A model generated the notes under the pieces. The model worked only from the letters and a program-made list of their open reading frames with translations. It had not been told where the DNA came from and did no database searches. A stretch of DNA of 64,000 bases, from positions 124,001 to 188,000 of the forward strand of contig NZ_JAAMPT010000205.1 in the NCBI RefSeq assembly GCF_012911605.1, in the 5' to 3' direction. Both the position numbers and the translations under genes were made by a program. Numbering within the stretch: the stretch's first letter is position 1; each line of letters begins with the position of its first letter. Below are positions 16,085 through 25,813 of this stretch, in pieces. The stretch comes from Flavobacterium solisilvae (GTDB lineage: Bacteria; Bacteroidota; Bacteroidia; Flavobacteriales; Flavobacteriaceae).

Positions 16085-16699
16085 TTAAAACAACCCGTTT
16101 AACTCGGCGTCAATTCTATTGATAATCATTCCTAAATCTTCGGGATTGTTGACAAAATCAATGTTGTCAACGTCTATAATTAATAGTTTTCCTTTGCTGT
16201 AAGTACTAATCCAAGCTTCATAGCGTTCGTTCAATCGGCTTAGGTAATCAATCGAAATCGAGTTTTCATAATCGCGTCCGCGTTTGTGAATTTGTCCCAC
16301 AAGATTTGGGATGGAACTTCGCAGGTAAATCAACAAATCGGGTGCGCCAACCAATCCTTCCATCAATTCAAATAGTGAAGCATAGTTTTCAAAATCACGA
16401 TTGGTCATTAAACCCATCGCATGAAGATTGGGTGCAAAAATATGTGCATCTTCATAGATTGTTCTATCTTGGATGATGTTTTTTCCGCTTTCGCGAATTT
16501 GCAAAACCTGACGAAATCTGCTGTTGAGGAAATAAATTTGCAAATTGAAACTCCAGCGTTCCATTTGATGATAAAAATCGTCCAAATAAGGATTGTCAAC
16601 TACATCTTCAAAATGAGGTTCCCATTTAAAATGTTTTGCCAAATATTTTGTCAAAGTTGTCTTTCCTGCACCGATGTTTCCTGCGACTGCTATATGCAT
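16085..16699 (-). CDS. Deoxynucleoside kinase (dAK/dGK family)
   Basis: Phosphorylates deoxynucleosides in the salvage pathway. It has 204 residues. The P-loop GNIGAGKTT is at residues 7-15. Further motifs are FEDVVDNPYLDDFY, the Glu/Arg-type catalytic motif QDRTIYEDAHIFA, a lid-like region with RGRDYENSISIDYLSRLNERYE and LLIIDVDNIDFV. This is the usual pattern of the deoxyadenosine/deoxyguanosine kinase family; substrate preference is not decidable here. Its start overlaps the stop of the upstream gene by one base (TAATG), implying translational coupling. Confidence 0.93.
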   Translation of the reverse strand: MHIAVAGNIGAGKTTLTKYLAKHFKWEPHFEDVVDNPYLDDFYHQMERWSFNLQIYFLNSRFRQVLQIRESGKNIIQDRTIYEDAHIFAPNLHAMGLMTNRDFENYASLFELMEGLVGAPDLLIYLRSSIPNLVGQIHKRGRDYENSISIDYLSRLNERYEAWISTYSKGKLLIIDVDNIDFVNNPEDLGMIINRIDAELNGLF

Positions 16700-17496
16700 T
16701 ATGGTATTTTTATTTTATAATTCTTAATTTCTTGGCTGGTAAAAATAGATAAAATTTGGTCTTTGTAATAAAAATTTCCAAACGAATTCTCAACAATTTC
16801 TATTTCTATCACCGATTGGGTTTTGGTATTCAAGTAGTATAATTTGGTTCCAACCGAAAACAGGAGTTTTTCAGTATCAACGATTTGGATGTTTTCAAAG
16901 GCAGGAATATTGCCTAAAAGTGTTTTTTTTCCAAAGATATCGCAGGAAAACCAATTGTTGTATTCGTCTATCCAATAGAACGTATTGAAATCGGTTTGAT
17001 AAAATTTAATTTCGTGCTCAATAGGAATAGGTAATTCTTTTACGGTATTTTTTAAGTAATCAAAAAGAATTAGTTTTTGATTCACAGCATTGTAAATCCA
17101 AAACTGATTTTGTCCTGCCAAACCAATTTTTGAAATGATTAAGGAGTTGTTTATTTCGGTAAAGTCTATTTTCCTAATTTCATTCAGCTGATTATCGAGC
17201 ATAATGGCTGTATTGAATTGCTCGTAAAACAAGACAATTTGCAAGGGATTAATAATGTCAACCGAAGTGATTTTTCCCAGCGGAAGGTTTTTGTATTCCC
17301 AAGTTTGGTTTCCAGATTGCTTTACAAAAACATTATTTTTTATGAAATAACTGTTTCTAAAATTATCTAAACCACAATAAAAATCAGCCGAAGATTTTGT
17401 TTCTTGTTCCAAAACTGTTTTTATGCGTTGCGCATAACCAACAATTGGCATTGTAAAAAGCACTATAAAAAGACAAAAAAATATTCTCTTACTCAT
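16699..17496 (-). CDS. Secreted hypothetical protein, beta-propeller-like
   Basis: A 265-residue exported protein: MSKRIFFCLFIVLFTMPIVGYA is a signal peptide cleaved before QRIK. The mature chain alternates hydrophobic beta-strands with short loops (QIVLFYEQFNTAIMLDNQLN, KLLFSVGTKLYYLNTKTQSV), suggesting a small beta-propeller-type fold. Many Flavobacteriia encode a protein of this type directly upstream of the deoxynucleoside kinase (recollection of typical neighbourhood, not checked). TAATG overlap with the kinase indicates one operon. The function is unknown. Confidence 0.65.
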   Translation of the reverse strand: MSKRIFFCLFIVLFTMPIVGYAQRIKTVLEQETKSSADFYCGLDNFRNSYFIKNNVFVKQSGNQTWEYKNLPLGKITSVDIINPLQIVLFYEQFNTAIMLDNQLNEIRKIDFTEINNSLIISKIGLAGQNQFWIYNAVNQKLILFDYLKNTVKELPIPIEHEIKFYQTDFNTFYWIDEYNNWFSCDIFGKKTLLGNIPAFENIQIVDTEKLLFSVGTKLYYLNTKTQSVIEIEIVENSFGNFYYKDQILSIFTSQEIKNYKIKIP

Positions 17497-17618
17497 ACAG
17501 CTAATTTAATTAAACTAAATCAATTTTTTGCAGTCTTATAATTTTTAACAAAACTTTGGTAACACTTTACTCAAACAATCGTCATATTTGTTATCGAAAT
17601 GACAAAAATAATCTAATA

Positions 17619-18497
17619 ATGAAAAAGTTTTTCTTCCTACTAACTGTTTTACTAACAACAGTTTCATTTGCTCAAAAAGAGTTTCAAGGCATGGCAGTTT
17701 ATGAATCCAAAACCAGTACTGCCGATTTCAAATCACGATTTGAGGGAAACAAAGAAATTACTCCCGAAATGCAAAAAATGATTGAAGAACGAATGAAGAA
17801 AATGTTTGAAAAGACATTCATTTTAAATTTTGACAAATCGGCTTCTATATACAAGGAAGAAGAAAGACTTGATGCTCCTGGACAAGGTCAAGGCGGAATG
17901 CGAATGATGTCATCATTTATGGGTGGCGGCGGAACGCATTATAAAAATGTAAAAGAAAAAATCTATAAAGTTGATAAAGAATTTATGGGGAAAGAATTTT
18001 TAGTAAAAGATTCTTTGACTAATTATAACTGGCAAATGAGTGGCGAAACTAGAGTAATTGGTGGCTATAATTGTTTCAAAGCAACAGCTGTAATTCCAGC
18101 TAGTAAAACCGATTTTAGAAATTTCCGTCCGAAAAGAAATGACGATAAAAAAGAGGAAAAGCCAAAAGAAGAAGCTAAAAAAACTAGCTTTTTAGATGAG
18201 ATAGATTTGCCAAAAGAAATTACCATCACGGCTTGGTACACGCCAGAAATTCCAGTAAGTCAAGGTCCAGAAGGTTATTGGGGTTTGCCAGGTTTAATCC
18301 TAGAAGTGAATGATGGAAAAACAACCATACTTTGTTCGAAAGTAGTTTTAAATCCAAAAGATAAAGCCGACATCAAAGCGCCAACGACAGGAAAAGAAGT
18401 TTCTCAAAAAGAATATGATGAAACGGTTATCAAAAAAATGGAAGAAATGAGCGAAATGGGTGGACGCGGAGGTTTTCAAATGGGTAGAGGAAGATAA
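17619..18497 (+). CDS. GLPGLI family protein, paralogue 1
   Basis: A 292-residue secreted protein. The signal peptide MKKFFFLLTVLLTTVSFAQ starts at the ATG at 17619; an in-frame alternative start at 17556 would mask it. It contains the family hallmark YWGLPGLILEVNDG, preceded by the conserved ITAWYTPEIPVSQGPEG and the Cys-containing GGYNCFKATAVIP. It has a Gly/Met-rich insert (GQGQGGMRMMSSFMGGGG) and a Gly/Arg-rich C-terminus. GLPGLI proteins are Bacteroidetes-specific, of unknown function, and often adjacent to an outer-membrane beta-barrel protein, as here. It is the first of three paralogues spaced 24-26 bases apart, so this is probably one operon. Confidence 0.9.
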   Translation: MKKFFFLLTVLLTTVSFAQKEFQGMAVYESKTSTADFKSRFEGNKEITPEMQKMIEERMKKMFEKTFILNFDKSASIYKEEERLDAPGQGQGGMRMMSSFMGGGGTHYKNVKEKIYKVDKEFMGKEFLVKDSLTNYNWQMSGETRVIGGYNCFKATAVIPASKTDFRNFRPKRNDDKKEEKPKEEAKKTSFLDEIDLPKEITITAWYTPEIPVSQGPEGYWGLPGLILEVNDGKTTILCSKVVLNPKDKADIKAPTTGKEVSQKEYDETVIKKMEEMSEMGGRGGFQMGRGR

Positions 18498-18503
18498 ATT
18501 TTA

Positions 18504-18600
18504 ATTCATCAATCAATTATATCATGACAAAAGTTGTACTTATTTCATCGTTTTTGCTAATGGGTTTTTTGGCAAAAGCACAAGATTTTCAAGGAAAAGC
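18504..18600 (+). repeat. 97-bp direct repeat, copy A (start of GLPGLI paralogue 2)
   Basis: Bases 18504-18600 are identical to 19338-19434, covering 20 bases upstream and the signal-peptide-coding part of paralogues 2 and 3. The flanking coding sequence is much more diverged. Confidence 0.9.
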
Positions 18601-19333
18601 AGAATATTTTTCTAAAATGATTTACAAAAATGGAATTGAGGAAGTTGGTGTCAAATCGGATGATGATGAGAATTTGAAAAAAGCCTATGAAGAAGCCTTA
18701 AAAAATGCTTCTGAAAAGGCATATACGTTAACATTTACTAAAACCGAAGCGCTGTTTGAGAAAAATCAAAGTCTTGAAAAGCCAAGTTCTCAAAATAATG
18801 GCGTTAGTGTTTCAATTCATATTTCAGGTGAAGGTAAAAAGTATCTAAATACAAAAGAGCGAACTAGAATTGTTGAAGATGATATTCTTGGGAAAGAATT
18901 TTTAATTGTTGAAAAATTACAACAGTTTGACTGGAAATTGCTTAACGAAACCAAAAAGATAGGAGATTATACTTGCTATAAAGCAGAAGTTACTATTCCT
19001 GTTACTGAAAAAGAGAAAAAACAATATGAAGAGTATCTAAAGAAACAGGAAAGCAAACCTTCTTTTTTTACAATGGATGAACCCAAAGAAAAAAAAGTTA
19101 CAGCTTGGTATACTCCAGATATTCCTGTTAATGTTGGACCATTAAATTATTGGGGTTTACCTGGATTAATTTTAGAAATACAAGAAGAAAAAAGAATAAT
19201 TCTTTGCTCAAAAGTGGTTATCAGTAACAAAGAAAATTTTAAAATTAAAGTTCCAAATGTTGGAGTTGAGGTTTCTCAGGAAGAGTTTGATGCCATACAC
19301 AAAGACAAAATGGAAAGTTTAGAAAGAAGATAA
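18524..19333 (+). CDS. GLPGLI family protein, paralogue 2
   Basis: A 269-residue secreted protein with signal peptide MTKVVLISSFLLMGFLAKAQ, identical to that of paralogue 3. The family core is present: FDWKLLNETKKIGDYTCYKAE, VTAWYTPDIPVNVGPLNYW and GLPGLILEIQEEKRIILCSK. The central region is Lys/Glu-rich. It lies 26 bases after paralogue 1 and 24 bases before paralogue 3. The function is unknown; co-occurrence with the large outer-membrane protein downstream suggests a shared envelope role. Confidence 0.9.
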   Translation: MTKVVLISSFLLMGFLAKAQDFQGKAEYFSKMIYKNGIEEVGVKSDDDENLKKAYEEALKNASEKAYTLTFTKTEALFEKNQSLEKPSSQNNGVSVSIHISGEGKKYLNTKERTRIVEDDILGKEFLIVEKLQQFDWKLLNETKKIGDYTCYKAEVTIPVTEKEKKQYEEYLKKQESKPSFFTMDEPKEKKVTAWYTPDIPVNVGPLNYWGLPGLILEIQEEKRIILCSKVVISNKENFKIKVPNVGVEVSQEEFDAIHKDKMESLERR

Positions 19334-19337
19334 AAAT

Positions 19338-19434
19338 ATTCATCAATCAATTATATCATGACAAAAGTTGTACTTATTTCATCGTTTTTGCTAATGGGTT
19401 TTTTGGCAAAAGCACAAGATTTTCAAGGAAAAGC
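19338..19434 (+). repeat. 97-bp direct repeat, copy B (start of GLPGLI paralogue 3)
   Basis: Identical to 18504-18600; see copy A. Confidence 0.9.
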
Positions 19435-20197
19435 GGAGTATTTTTCGAAAAGAATTATGAAGAAAAAAACGGAAAAAGTTGAAACAAAATCTAAAGAACC
19501 TCTTGATCCTGAACTTCAAAAAGAAATCGAAATTGCCTTAAAAAAGGCTACAGAAAAACAATATGTACTTACTTTTAATAAAACGGAGTGTTTATACGAA
19601 GAAGAACAAAAATTAGAAGAACCAAAAGGTGCTTCTGATGGGATGTCTATTTCGATAAGTTTTTCTGGTGGTGGAAAAAAATACCTTAACGTTAAAGACA
19701 AAAACAGCATTGTTGAAGATGAAATTTTTGGTAAAGAATTTTTAATCGTGGAACCATTAGTACAACCTGAATGGAAACTGATTGATGAAACCAAAAAAAT
19801 TGGTGATTACAACTGTTTTAAAGCTGAACTAGTTATTCCTGTGAGTGAAAAACAAAAGAAGGAATATGAAGAGTTTTTGAAAAAAGAAGAGAAAAAACCA
19901 GCTCTTTTCAAAATGGAAAAGCCCGAAGATAAAGTCATCACAGCTTGGTACACGCCAGAAATTCCAGTGAATTTTGGTCCCGATAATTATTGGGGTTTAC
20001 CAGGATTGATTTTGGAAGTAAGCGAAGAAAAACTAATTATTCTTTGTTCCAAAGTGGTTTTAAGTAACAAAGAAAAAACTAAAATCAAAGCACCCAATAC
20101 AGGTGAAAAAGTATCTCAAAAGAAATTTGACGAAATCCAAAAAAAGAAAACCGATAGCATGAAAGACGAAGATGGCGTTATCATGTTTCAACATTAA
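19358..20197 (+). CDS. GLPGLI family protein, paralogue 3
   Basis: A 279-residue secreted protein. The N-terminal 25 residues match paralogue 2 exactly, after which the sequences diverge to roughly half identity (MTKVVLISSFLLMGFLAKAQ then KRIMKKKTEKVE). The core motifs are WKLIDETKKIGDYNCFKAEL, VITAWYTPEIPVNFGPDNYW and GLPGLILEVSEEKLIILCSK. It ends with an acidic/basic tail. It is the third gene of the set, 25 bases upstream of the outer-membrane protein gene. Confidence 0.9.
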   Translation: MTKVVLISSFLLMGFLAKAQDFQGKAEYFSKRIMKKKTEKVETKSKEPLDPELQKEIEIALKKATEKQYVLTFNKTECLYEEEQKLEEPKGASDGMSISISFSGGGKKYLNVKDKNSIVEDEIFGKEFLIVEPLVQPEWKLIDETKKIGDYNCFKAELVIPVSEKQKKEYEEFLKKEEKKPALFKMEKPEDKVITAWYTPEIPVNFGPDNYWGLPGLILEVSEEKLIILCSKVVLSNKEKTKIKAPNTGEKVSQKKFDEIQKKKTDSMKDEDGVIMFQH

Positions 20198-20222
20198 TTC
20201 AATTCATTTATAAGCCTACTTC

Positions 20223-22952
20223 ATGAAAAAATTACTTTTTACACTAGTTGTTTTACTCTCATCATTTTCTTTTGCACAAACCGTTCGTTTTGAAGGAATT
20301 GTTCAAGATGATAAAAAAGCTCCACTAGAAATGGCAAACGTGATGGCGATGAACCAAACGACCAAAGCTATGGATGCGTATGCAATCACCAACGAAAAAG
20401 GAAAATTTTTGCTAAACCTAAAAACCAATTCGACTTATACTATCAAGTTGAGTTATCTAGGAATGCAAAACAAAGAAATTACGGTTACAACCCAAAGCGA
20501 AAACATTACTCAAAACATCACAATGGAAAGTGGCGGAATTGAACTTCAAGGCGTTGAAATTGTTCGTGAAATGCCGGTTTCGATAAAAGGCGACACTATT
20601 GTTTACAATTCCGATTCGTTTACCACAGGAACTGAAAGAAAGTTGGAGGATGTTCTAAAAAAACTTCCTGGAGTTGAGGTTGATGCCGAAGGTCAAGTAA
20701 AAGTGGAAGGAAAAGCCGTTACTAAATTAATGGTAGAAGGCAAAGATTTCTTTGATGGTGATACCAAATTAGGTGTAAAAAATATTCCTGCCGATGCGAT
20801 TGATAAAGTTCAAGTACTTCGTAATTACAACGAAAACTCTATCATGAAAGGCGTTGAAAACAATCAGGATAATTTGGCGATGAACATCAAACTAAAAGAA
20901 GGGAAGAAGAACTTTTGGTTTGGAGATATGACTGCCGGAATTGGCGTTGGTCACGATGATGAACGTTATGTTGTAGCACCAAAAGCGTTTTATTATAGTC
21001 CAAAATACAGTATCAACGTAATGGCAAACAGCAATAATGTTGGTCAGCAAGCGTTTACCATTCAAGATTATTTCCGATTTGCTGGTGGTTTTAGAAATAT
21101 TATGGGTAAAGGTGGCGGAAGCATCAATGTAGGAAGCAATTCACTCGGAATTAGCTTTTTTCAAGATAACAGAGTTAAAGAAATCGAATCGCATTTTGGC
21201 GCAACGAACTTTTCATACAATCCATCAAAAAGCTGGAGTTTAAGTGGATTTGCCATTGCAACTTCTACTTTAGTTGATACCGAAACAAATTCAACAGTCA
21301 ATATTTTACGACCTAATACAACCGATGTTTCTTCAACTGAAGTTAGAGATGATGCAGGAAGTCAAAAGAATAATTTAGGATTATTCAAGTTTAGTACAAC
21401 CTACAAACCAACAGCAAAGTTTCAATTGGATTATGATATTTTAACTCGAATTTCTGCTCAAAGAGAAAATAACGAATTGCAACGTCAAGTGTTTAATTAT
21501 GTTTCAGGAATCGATACAAATGAAAGTGTTTTGACATCTAAAAAGCAAGATCCAGTTAATATTAATCAGAACTTGAGTTTTTATTATACGCCAACTGACA
21601 AACACGTTTTCGCTTTCGAAAGTCAGCATTTGTATCAAAACGAAGATCCGTTGTACAACGCCAATTTAGAGTTTCAGCCTTTTGACTTTTTTGGATACAA
21701 TCAAACACAAAACCGCAATGATATTACGCAAAGTCGTTTTATCAAAACCAATAAACTCGATAGTAGATTGGACTATTATTATGTGTTGACACCAAAAACG
21801 AATTTGAATTTTACTTTGGCAAATTCTTATGTGTATCAAAGCTTGAATTCTTCCATTTTTCAACGATTGGATGATGGAAGTATCAACAATTTGAATGCAG
21901 CCGAAAACAATAATGACGTAAATTATCGTTTTAATGACACCTATTTAGGGTTTCATATAAAATGGTTGACTGGTAAATTTACATTTACGCCAGGAGTTAC
22001 TTTGCATCGTTTTGATTTGACTAATACACAATTGGGAACCGATGTTAATCAAGAAATGTATCGTTTATTGCCCGATTTTAATATGATTTACCAAATCAAA
22101 AAATCAGAATCGTTGACGTACAATTTTGGACTGACGAATAATTTTACCAATATCAATAATTATGCATTGGGAACAATTTTCAATAGTTACAGCAGTTTGT
22201 TCTCAGGAAATCGCGATTTGACTAATTCGATAATGCAAAGTCATTCTTTGAATTATCAAAAGTTTAATATGTTCAATTTTGAAAATTATGGAGCAGTTAT
22301 TAGCTATACTAGAACGACTGACGCTATCAAAACCAGAGCTTTATTTGAAGGTGTAAATCAAATTGGTTCACCATTTAATTCGCCTTTTGGTGATGAAACT
22401 TTTTCAGGAAATGTGCGTTATGGTCGTTCGTTTATGAAATATTATAAAGCAAATATCAGCGCATCGGTAAATTGGAGTAAGTTTTACAATATTCAAGTAA
22501 ATCCAGTGAGTTCAATAGAAAATGTAGTCGATACCGAAAGTTTTACGCAACAATATAGTTTGACTGCTTCAACCAATTTCAAAAACTTACCTAATCTTGA
22601 ATTGGGGTATTCGTATCGAGTAAGTCAATATCCAAACGACAATTTCTACACCGATAGTCCAACGGCAAAATTGGATTATTTCTTCCTAAAAAGTTTTTCA
22701 TTCGTAGCTGAATATGAGTTTTTTCATTACTATAATAAAGCAAAAACCGTTGACCAAGAATATGACTTTTTATCGGCAAGTTTAACCTATCAAAAAACAA
22801 AAGCCAGTCATTGGGAATACAAAGTGGCAGCAACCAATTTATTGAACACAACATCACTAAACGATGATAGTTTCACACAGTTTTCCACCCGAAATTCACA
22901 ATATAGAGTGCAACCGAGATACATTATTTTCAGTTTGAAATATAATTTGTAG
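20223..22952 (+). CDS. Outer-membrane beta-barrel protein with carboxypeptidase-like regulatory domain
   Basis: A 909-residue exported protein. The signal peptide is MKKLLFTLVVLLSSFSFAQ. Residues of about 20-110 are a carboxypeptidase-regulatory-like beta-sandwich (FEGIVQDDKKAPLEMANVMA, NEKGKFLLNLKTNSTYTIKL). Then comes a plug-like domain (TERKLEDVLKKLPGVEVDAE, KLMVEGKDFFDGD) and a long barrel of the OMP_b-brl_3 type ending RYIIFSLKYNL with a terminal strand. No TonB box was identified. It closes the GLPGLI operon; GLPGLI plus this barrel type is a recurrent Bacteroidetes pairing. The transported substrate is unknown. Confidence 0.9.
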   Translation: MKKLLFTLVVLLSSFSFAQTVRFEGIVQDDKKAPLEMANVMAMNQTTKAMDAYAITNEKGKFLLNLKTNSTYTIKLSYLGMQNKEITVTTQSENITQNITMESGGIELQGVEIVREMPVSIKGDTIVYNSDSFTTGTERKLEDVLKKLPGVEVDAEGQVKVEGKAVTKLMVEGKDFFDGDTKLGVKNIPADAIDKVQVLRNYNENSIMKGVENNQDNLAMNIKLKEGKKNFWFGDMTAGIGVGHDDERYVVAPKAFYYSPKYSINVMANSNNVGQQAFTIQDYFRFAGGFRNIMGKGGGSINVGSNSLGISFFQDNRVKEIESHFGATNFSYNPSKSWSLSGFAIATSTLVDTETNSTVNILRPNTTDVSSTEVRDDAGSQKNNLGLFKFSTTYKPTAKFQLDYDILTRISAQRENNELQRQVFNYVSGIDTNESVLTSKKQDPVNINQNLSFYYTPTDKHVFAFESQHLYQNEDPLYNANLEFQPFDFFGYNQTQNRNDITQSRFIKTNKLDSRLDYYYVLTPKTNLNFTLANSYVYQSLNSSIFQRLDDGSINNLNAAENNNDVNYRFNDTYLGFHIKWLTGKFTFTPGVTLHRFDLTNTQLGTDVNQEMYRLLPDFNMIYQIKKSESLTYNFGLTNNFTNINNYALGTIFNSYSSLFSGNRDLTNSIMQSHSLNYQKFNMFNFENYGAVISYTRTTDAIKTRALFEGVNQIGSPFNSPFGDETFSGNVRYGRSFMKYYKANISASVNWSKFYNIQVNPVSSIENVVDTESFTQQYSLTASTNFKNLPNLELGYSYRVSQYPNDNFYTDSPTAKLDYFFLKSFSFVAEYEFFHYYNKAKTVDQEYDFLSASLTYQKTKASHWEYKVAATNLLNTTSLNDDSFTQFSTRNSQYRVQPRYIIFSLKYNL

Positions 22953-23043
22953 CTATTCCTGCTATTCGCTATATCTTTTAAATTCATCAGGTTAGAAAAA
23001 AACCTGATGAATTTAAAAGGATGCCGCTGCTATCAGGGCTAAA
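22951..23043 (-). repeat. Dispersed hairpin element, copy 3 (inverted)
   Basis: Flanks TTCCTGCTATTCGCTATATC and CCGCTGCTATCAGGGCTAAA enclose a perfect 18-bp stem: AAATTCATCAGGTT pairs with AACCTGATGAATTT, plus T/A pairs. This stem sequence is unrelated to those of the other copies, while the flanks are conserved. Confidence 0.85.
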
Positions 23044-23075
23044 AAAGTCAGTTAAATTAACTGACTTTTTTTAGT
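23038..23075. terminator. Bidirectional terminator
   Basis: AGTCAGTTA/TAACTGACT (23046-23054 with 23058-23066) with A and T runs lies between the converging outer-membrane protein gene and the membrane protein gene at 23080. Confidence 0.8.
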
Positions 23076-23079
23076 CAAT

Positions 23080-24459
23080 TTACCATCGACATTTATTAGG
23101 CGATGATGTTTGAATTTTCCGAAAAAAAAGATATTTATACCACCATTTCGTTTCGGTAAATGGAGATTTTCTAATGTCTTCAAAGTGTTGTTTCTTGCCT
23201 TTATAAATCAATGTACACGGAATAGGTTTGCTGTATTTTCGTGACCAATAGTTAACTAAAAATCGAAATTCTGTTGCCGGTAGTATATAACCATTATAGT
23301 ATTTCTTTATAGATTGGTTTTGAATAGAAATGATGTAAACATTATCTTCTTCAAAATCAAAAAGCTTAGTTTTTTTGGTATCGATTAGCCAATGATTGTT
23401 CATGCTTTTTTCAGTAACCAAATTGCTAAACATTGTCAAATTTCCAGCGTTTCCAAGACCAATATACGTTTTTAAAGTCCAAATACTAATAAGAAAAGAC
23501 ATGCTTGCCAACGGTAAAATATATTTTTTTTGAAACTGAAGTTTTTTCGATGAAGTTTTTTTGAAATAATGAAACGCAAACAAGAAAAGACCAATATTGA
23601 AAGTTATTCCTTGAACAAAACGATACTTGATTTTTTCAATATTTGTAAATGGCAATAAACAGTAACCAACAACTGCAATGACTATAAAAATTAAATAGAT
23701 TTTCAAGAAGTAAATTGTTTTGGGCGACACTTCTTTCTTAAAATCGATAATACAACCTATCAACAAAAATAATGCAGCGGCACAAAAATCAGCAAAGAAT
23801 GAAAAAGCCAAATAAAAATGGAAAAACAACAATAGTAAGGCAGTATATTTTCGGGTTTTATGGTGTAAAAGTCCAAACGGAAGTACACATTCTATAAAAA
23901 TTGTTGACCATTGAAAAAATCGAGATATGTCATCCGTTATTTTAAAATTGGTATTTAGAATTCCCGAAATAGTGTTTTCGTTAATTTCATTTACACAACT
24001 AACGCAAGAATTGAAAAAATCAGTATTCAGTTTATGAAATCCAGTATAAAAATAGATTGTAATCGTGATTATTCTGAAAGAATAAGAAATAAAATCGGGT
24101 TTAATATTCAGGTTTATTCGAAAGTATTTTAAGAAAAACAAACTCCAAACTGTTAAGGAAATAAACAAAAGTATCGTGGAATGATTGCCTATTCTAGGGA
24201 AAGCTAAAATTTGTAACCCAATTAAAATAATACAATTGATGAGAGTTGCCCACCATTTTTTTGGATTAAAAATCGTTACTAACAGAAAAAAAATAAGAAA
24301 AGCAAGAATAGGAGGATTTCTATAAATGAGTTTGTGAAAATTCATCACTATTGCACCATTTAGCAAAGCTAATAGTAGCAAATAACCTTGAAGTGGTTGA
24401 ATTCTATTTTCTATATTTTTGAAAAGTTGAAACAAATTTTGTAAAATTTGGAAATACAA
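23080..24459 (-). CDS. Multi-pass membrane protein, possibly HTTM/vitamin K-dependent carboxylase-like
   Basis: About 459 residues with roughly ten hydrophobic helices in the first 330 residues, then a soluble C-terminal domain (about 360-459) with many aromatic and basic residues. TIYFYTGFHKLNTDFFNS resembles the conserved helix of HTTM-domain membrane proteins, a family related to the membrane part of gamma-glutamyl carboxylase; this is a tentative match. The first available start is a TTG at 24457-24459, only a few bases beyond the metK terminator T run. The first ATG is 38 codons later (24345). Start and function are uncertain. Confidence 0.6.
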   Translation of the reverse strand: MYFQILQNLFQLFKNIENRIQPLQGYLLLLALLNGAIVMNFHKLIYRNPPILAFLIFFLLVTIFNPKKWWATLINCIILIGLQILAFPRIGNHSTILLFISLTVWSLFFLKYFRINLNIKPDFISYSFRIITITIYFYTGFHKLNTDFFNSCVSCVNEINENTISGILNTNFKITDDISRFFQWSTIFIECVLPFGLLHHKTRKYTALLLLFFHFYLAFSFFADFCAAALFLLIGCIIDFKKEVSPKTIYFLKIYLIFIVIAVVGYCLLPFTNIEKIKYRFVQGITFNIGLFLFAFHYFKKTSSKKLQFQKKYILPLASMSFLISIWTLKTYIGLGNAGNLTMFSNLVTEKSMNNHWLIDTKKTKLFDFEEDNVYIISIQNQSIKKYYNGYILPATEFRFLVNYWSRKYSKPIPCTLIYKGKKQHFEDIRKSPFTETKWWYKYLFFRKIQTSSPNKCRW

Positions 24460-24461
24460 AG

Positions 24462-24497
24462 TAATAAAAAAACCACCTCATTTTTGAGATGGTTTCA
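24462..24497 (-). terminator. Intrinsic terminator of metK
   Basis: The stem AAACCACCTCA/TGAGATGGTTT (24470-24480 with 24485-24495, one G-U) ends in a T run on the minus strand, 22 bases after the metK stop. Confidence 0.85.
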
Positions 24498-24518
24498 GAT
24501 ATTTTAGAATTAAAAAAA

Positions 24519-25769
24519 TTAAATCGAAAATGCTGCTTTTACTTGATCTACGTAATCTAATTTTTCCCAAGTAAATAAATCAACAGTAACCGTTTTAGTT
24601 TCTCCATTTGGAGAAGTAAAAGTTTTAGTTACCGTTTCAGGAGTTCTTCCCATATGTCCATAAGCAGCAGTTTCACTGTAAATTGGATTTCTCAATTTTA
24701 AACGTTGCTCAATAAAATAAGGACGCATATCAAAAATACCTTCAACAACTTTACTGATTTCTCCATCGGTTAAATTTACTTTTGCAGTTCCGTAAGTGTT
24801 AACGTTGATAGAAGTTGGTTCAGCAACACCAATAGCATAGGAAACCTGAACTAAAATTTCATCAGCAACACCAGCAGCAACTAAGTTTTTAGCAATATGA
24901 CGCGTTGCATAAGCTGCAGAACGGTCAACTTTTGAAGGATCTTTTCCTGAGAAAGCACCACCACCGTGAGCACCTTTTCCACCATACGTGTCCACAATAA
25001 TTTTTCTACCTGTTAAACCAGTATCACCGTGTGGTCCACCAATTACGAATTTTCCAGTTGGATTGATGTGGTATTTAATTGCATCATTAAATAAATGAGC
25101 ATATTGAGGATTTTTAGCAATAACTCTCGGAATTAAAATTTCGATAATATCTTTCTTGATTTTAGCCAACATTGTTGGTTCATCAGCAAAATCATCGTGT
25201 TGTGTAGAAACAACAATCGCATCGATTCTAACCGGTTTGTTATCGTCAGAATATTCTAAAGTAACCTGAGATTTAGCATCTGGACGCAAATAAGTAATCT
25301 CGGAATTTTCTCTTCTCAAATCCGCTAATTCTTGTAATAACTGATGAGATAATTTTAACGCTAACGGCATGTATTCTGCAGTTTCGTTAGTAGCATAACC
25401 GAACATCATTCCTTGATCTCCAGCACCTTGTTCTTCTTTGCTTGCTCTGTCAACTCCTTGATTAATATCTGCCGATTGCTCGTGAATTGCTGACAAAACA
25501 CCACAAGAATTGGCTTCAAACATATATTCACTTTTGGTATAACCAATTTTTCTAATTACTTCTCTTGCAATAGATTGTACGTCAAGATATGTTTTTGATT
25601 TAACTTCTCCTGCCAAAATTACTTGACCTGTTGTAACCAATGTTTCACAAGCTACTTTTGATTCAGCATCAAATGCCAAAAAATTATCAATTAATGCATC
25701 AGAAATTTGGTCAGCAACTTTATCCGGATGTCCTTCGCTTACAGACTCCGACGTAAATAAATAAGCCAT
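24519..25769 (-). CDS. metK: S-adenosylmethionine synthase
   Basis: Makes SAM from methionine and ATP. It has 416 residues. Motifs: [38 protein letters not shown], the signature [52 protein letters not shown] and [20 protein letters not shown]. It is the first gene of the methionine/SAM locus and is transcribed away from metY. Its own leader of about 130 bases contains a nested stem structure (25814-25874). No SAM-I aptamer consensus is visible in that leader. Confidence 0.98.
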   Translation of the reverse strand: MAYLFTSESVSEGHPDKVADQISDALIDNFLAFDAESKVACETLVTTGQVILAGEVKSKTYLDVQSIAREVIRKIGYTKSEYMFEANSCGVLSAIHEQSADINQGVDRASKEEQGAGDQGMMFGYATNETAEYMPLALKLSHQLLQELADLRRENSEITYLRPDAKSQVTLEYSDDNKPVRIDAIVVSTQHDDFADEPTMLAKIKKDIIEILIPRVIAKNPQYAHLFNDAIKYHINPTGKFVIGGPHGDTGLTGRKIIVDTYGGKGAHGGGAFSGKDPSKVDRSAAYATRHIAKNLVAAGVADEILVQVSYAIGVAEPTSINVNTYGTAKVNLTDGEISKVVEGIFDMRPYFIEQRLKLRNPIYSETAAYGHMGRTPETVTKTFTSPNGETKTVTVDLFTWEKLDYVDQVKAAFSI

Positions 25770-25813
25770 AACTATACTTAGTTTTTAATTTTAAATGTTA
25801 TGAAGAAATGAAA

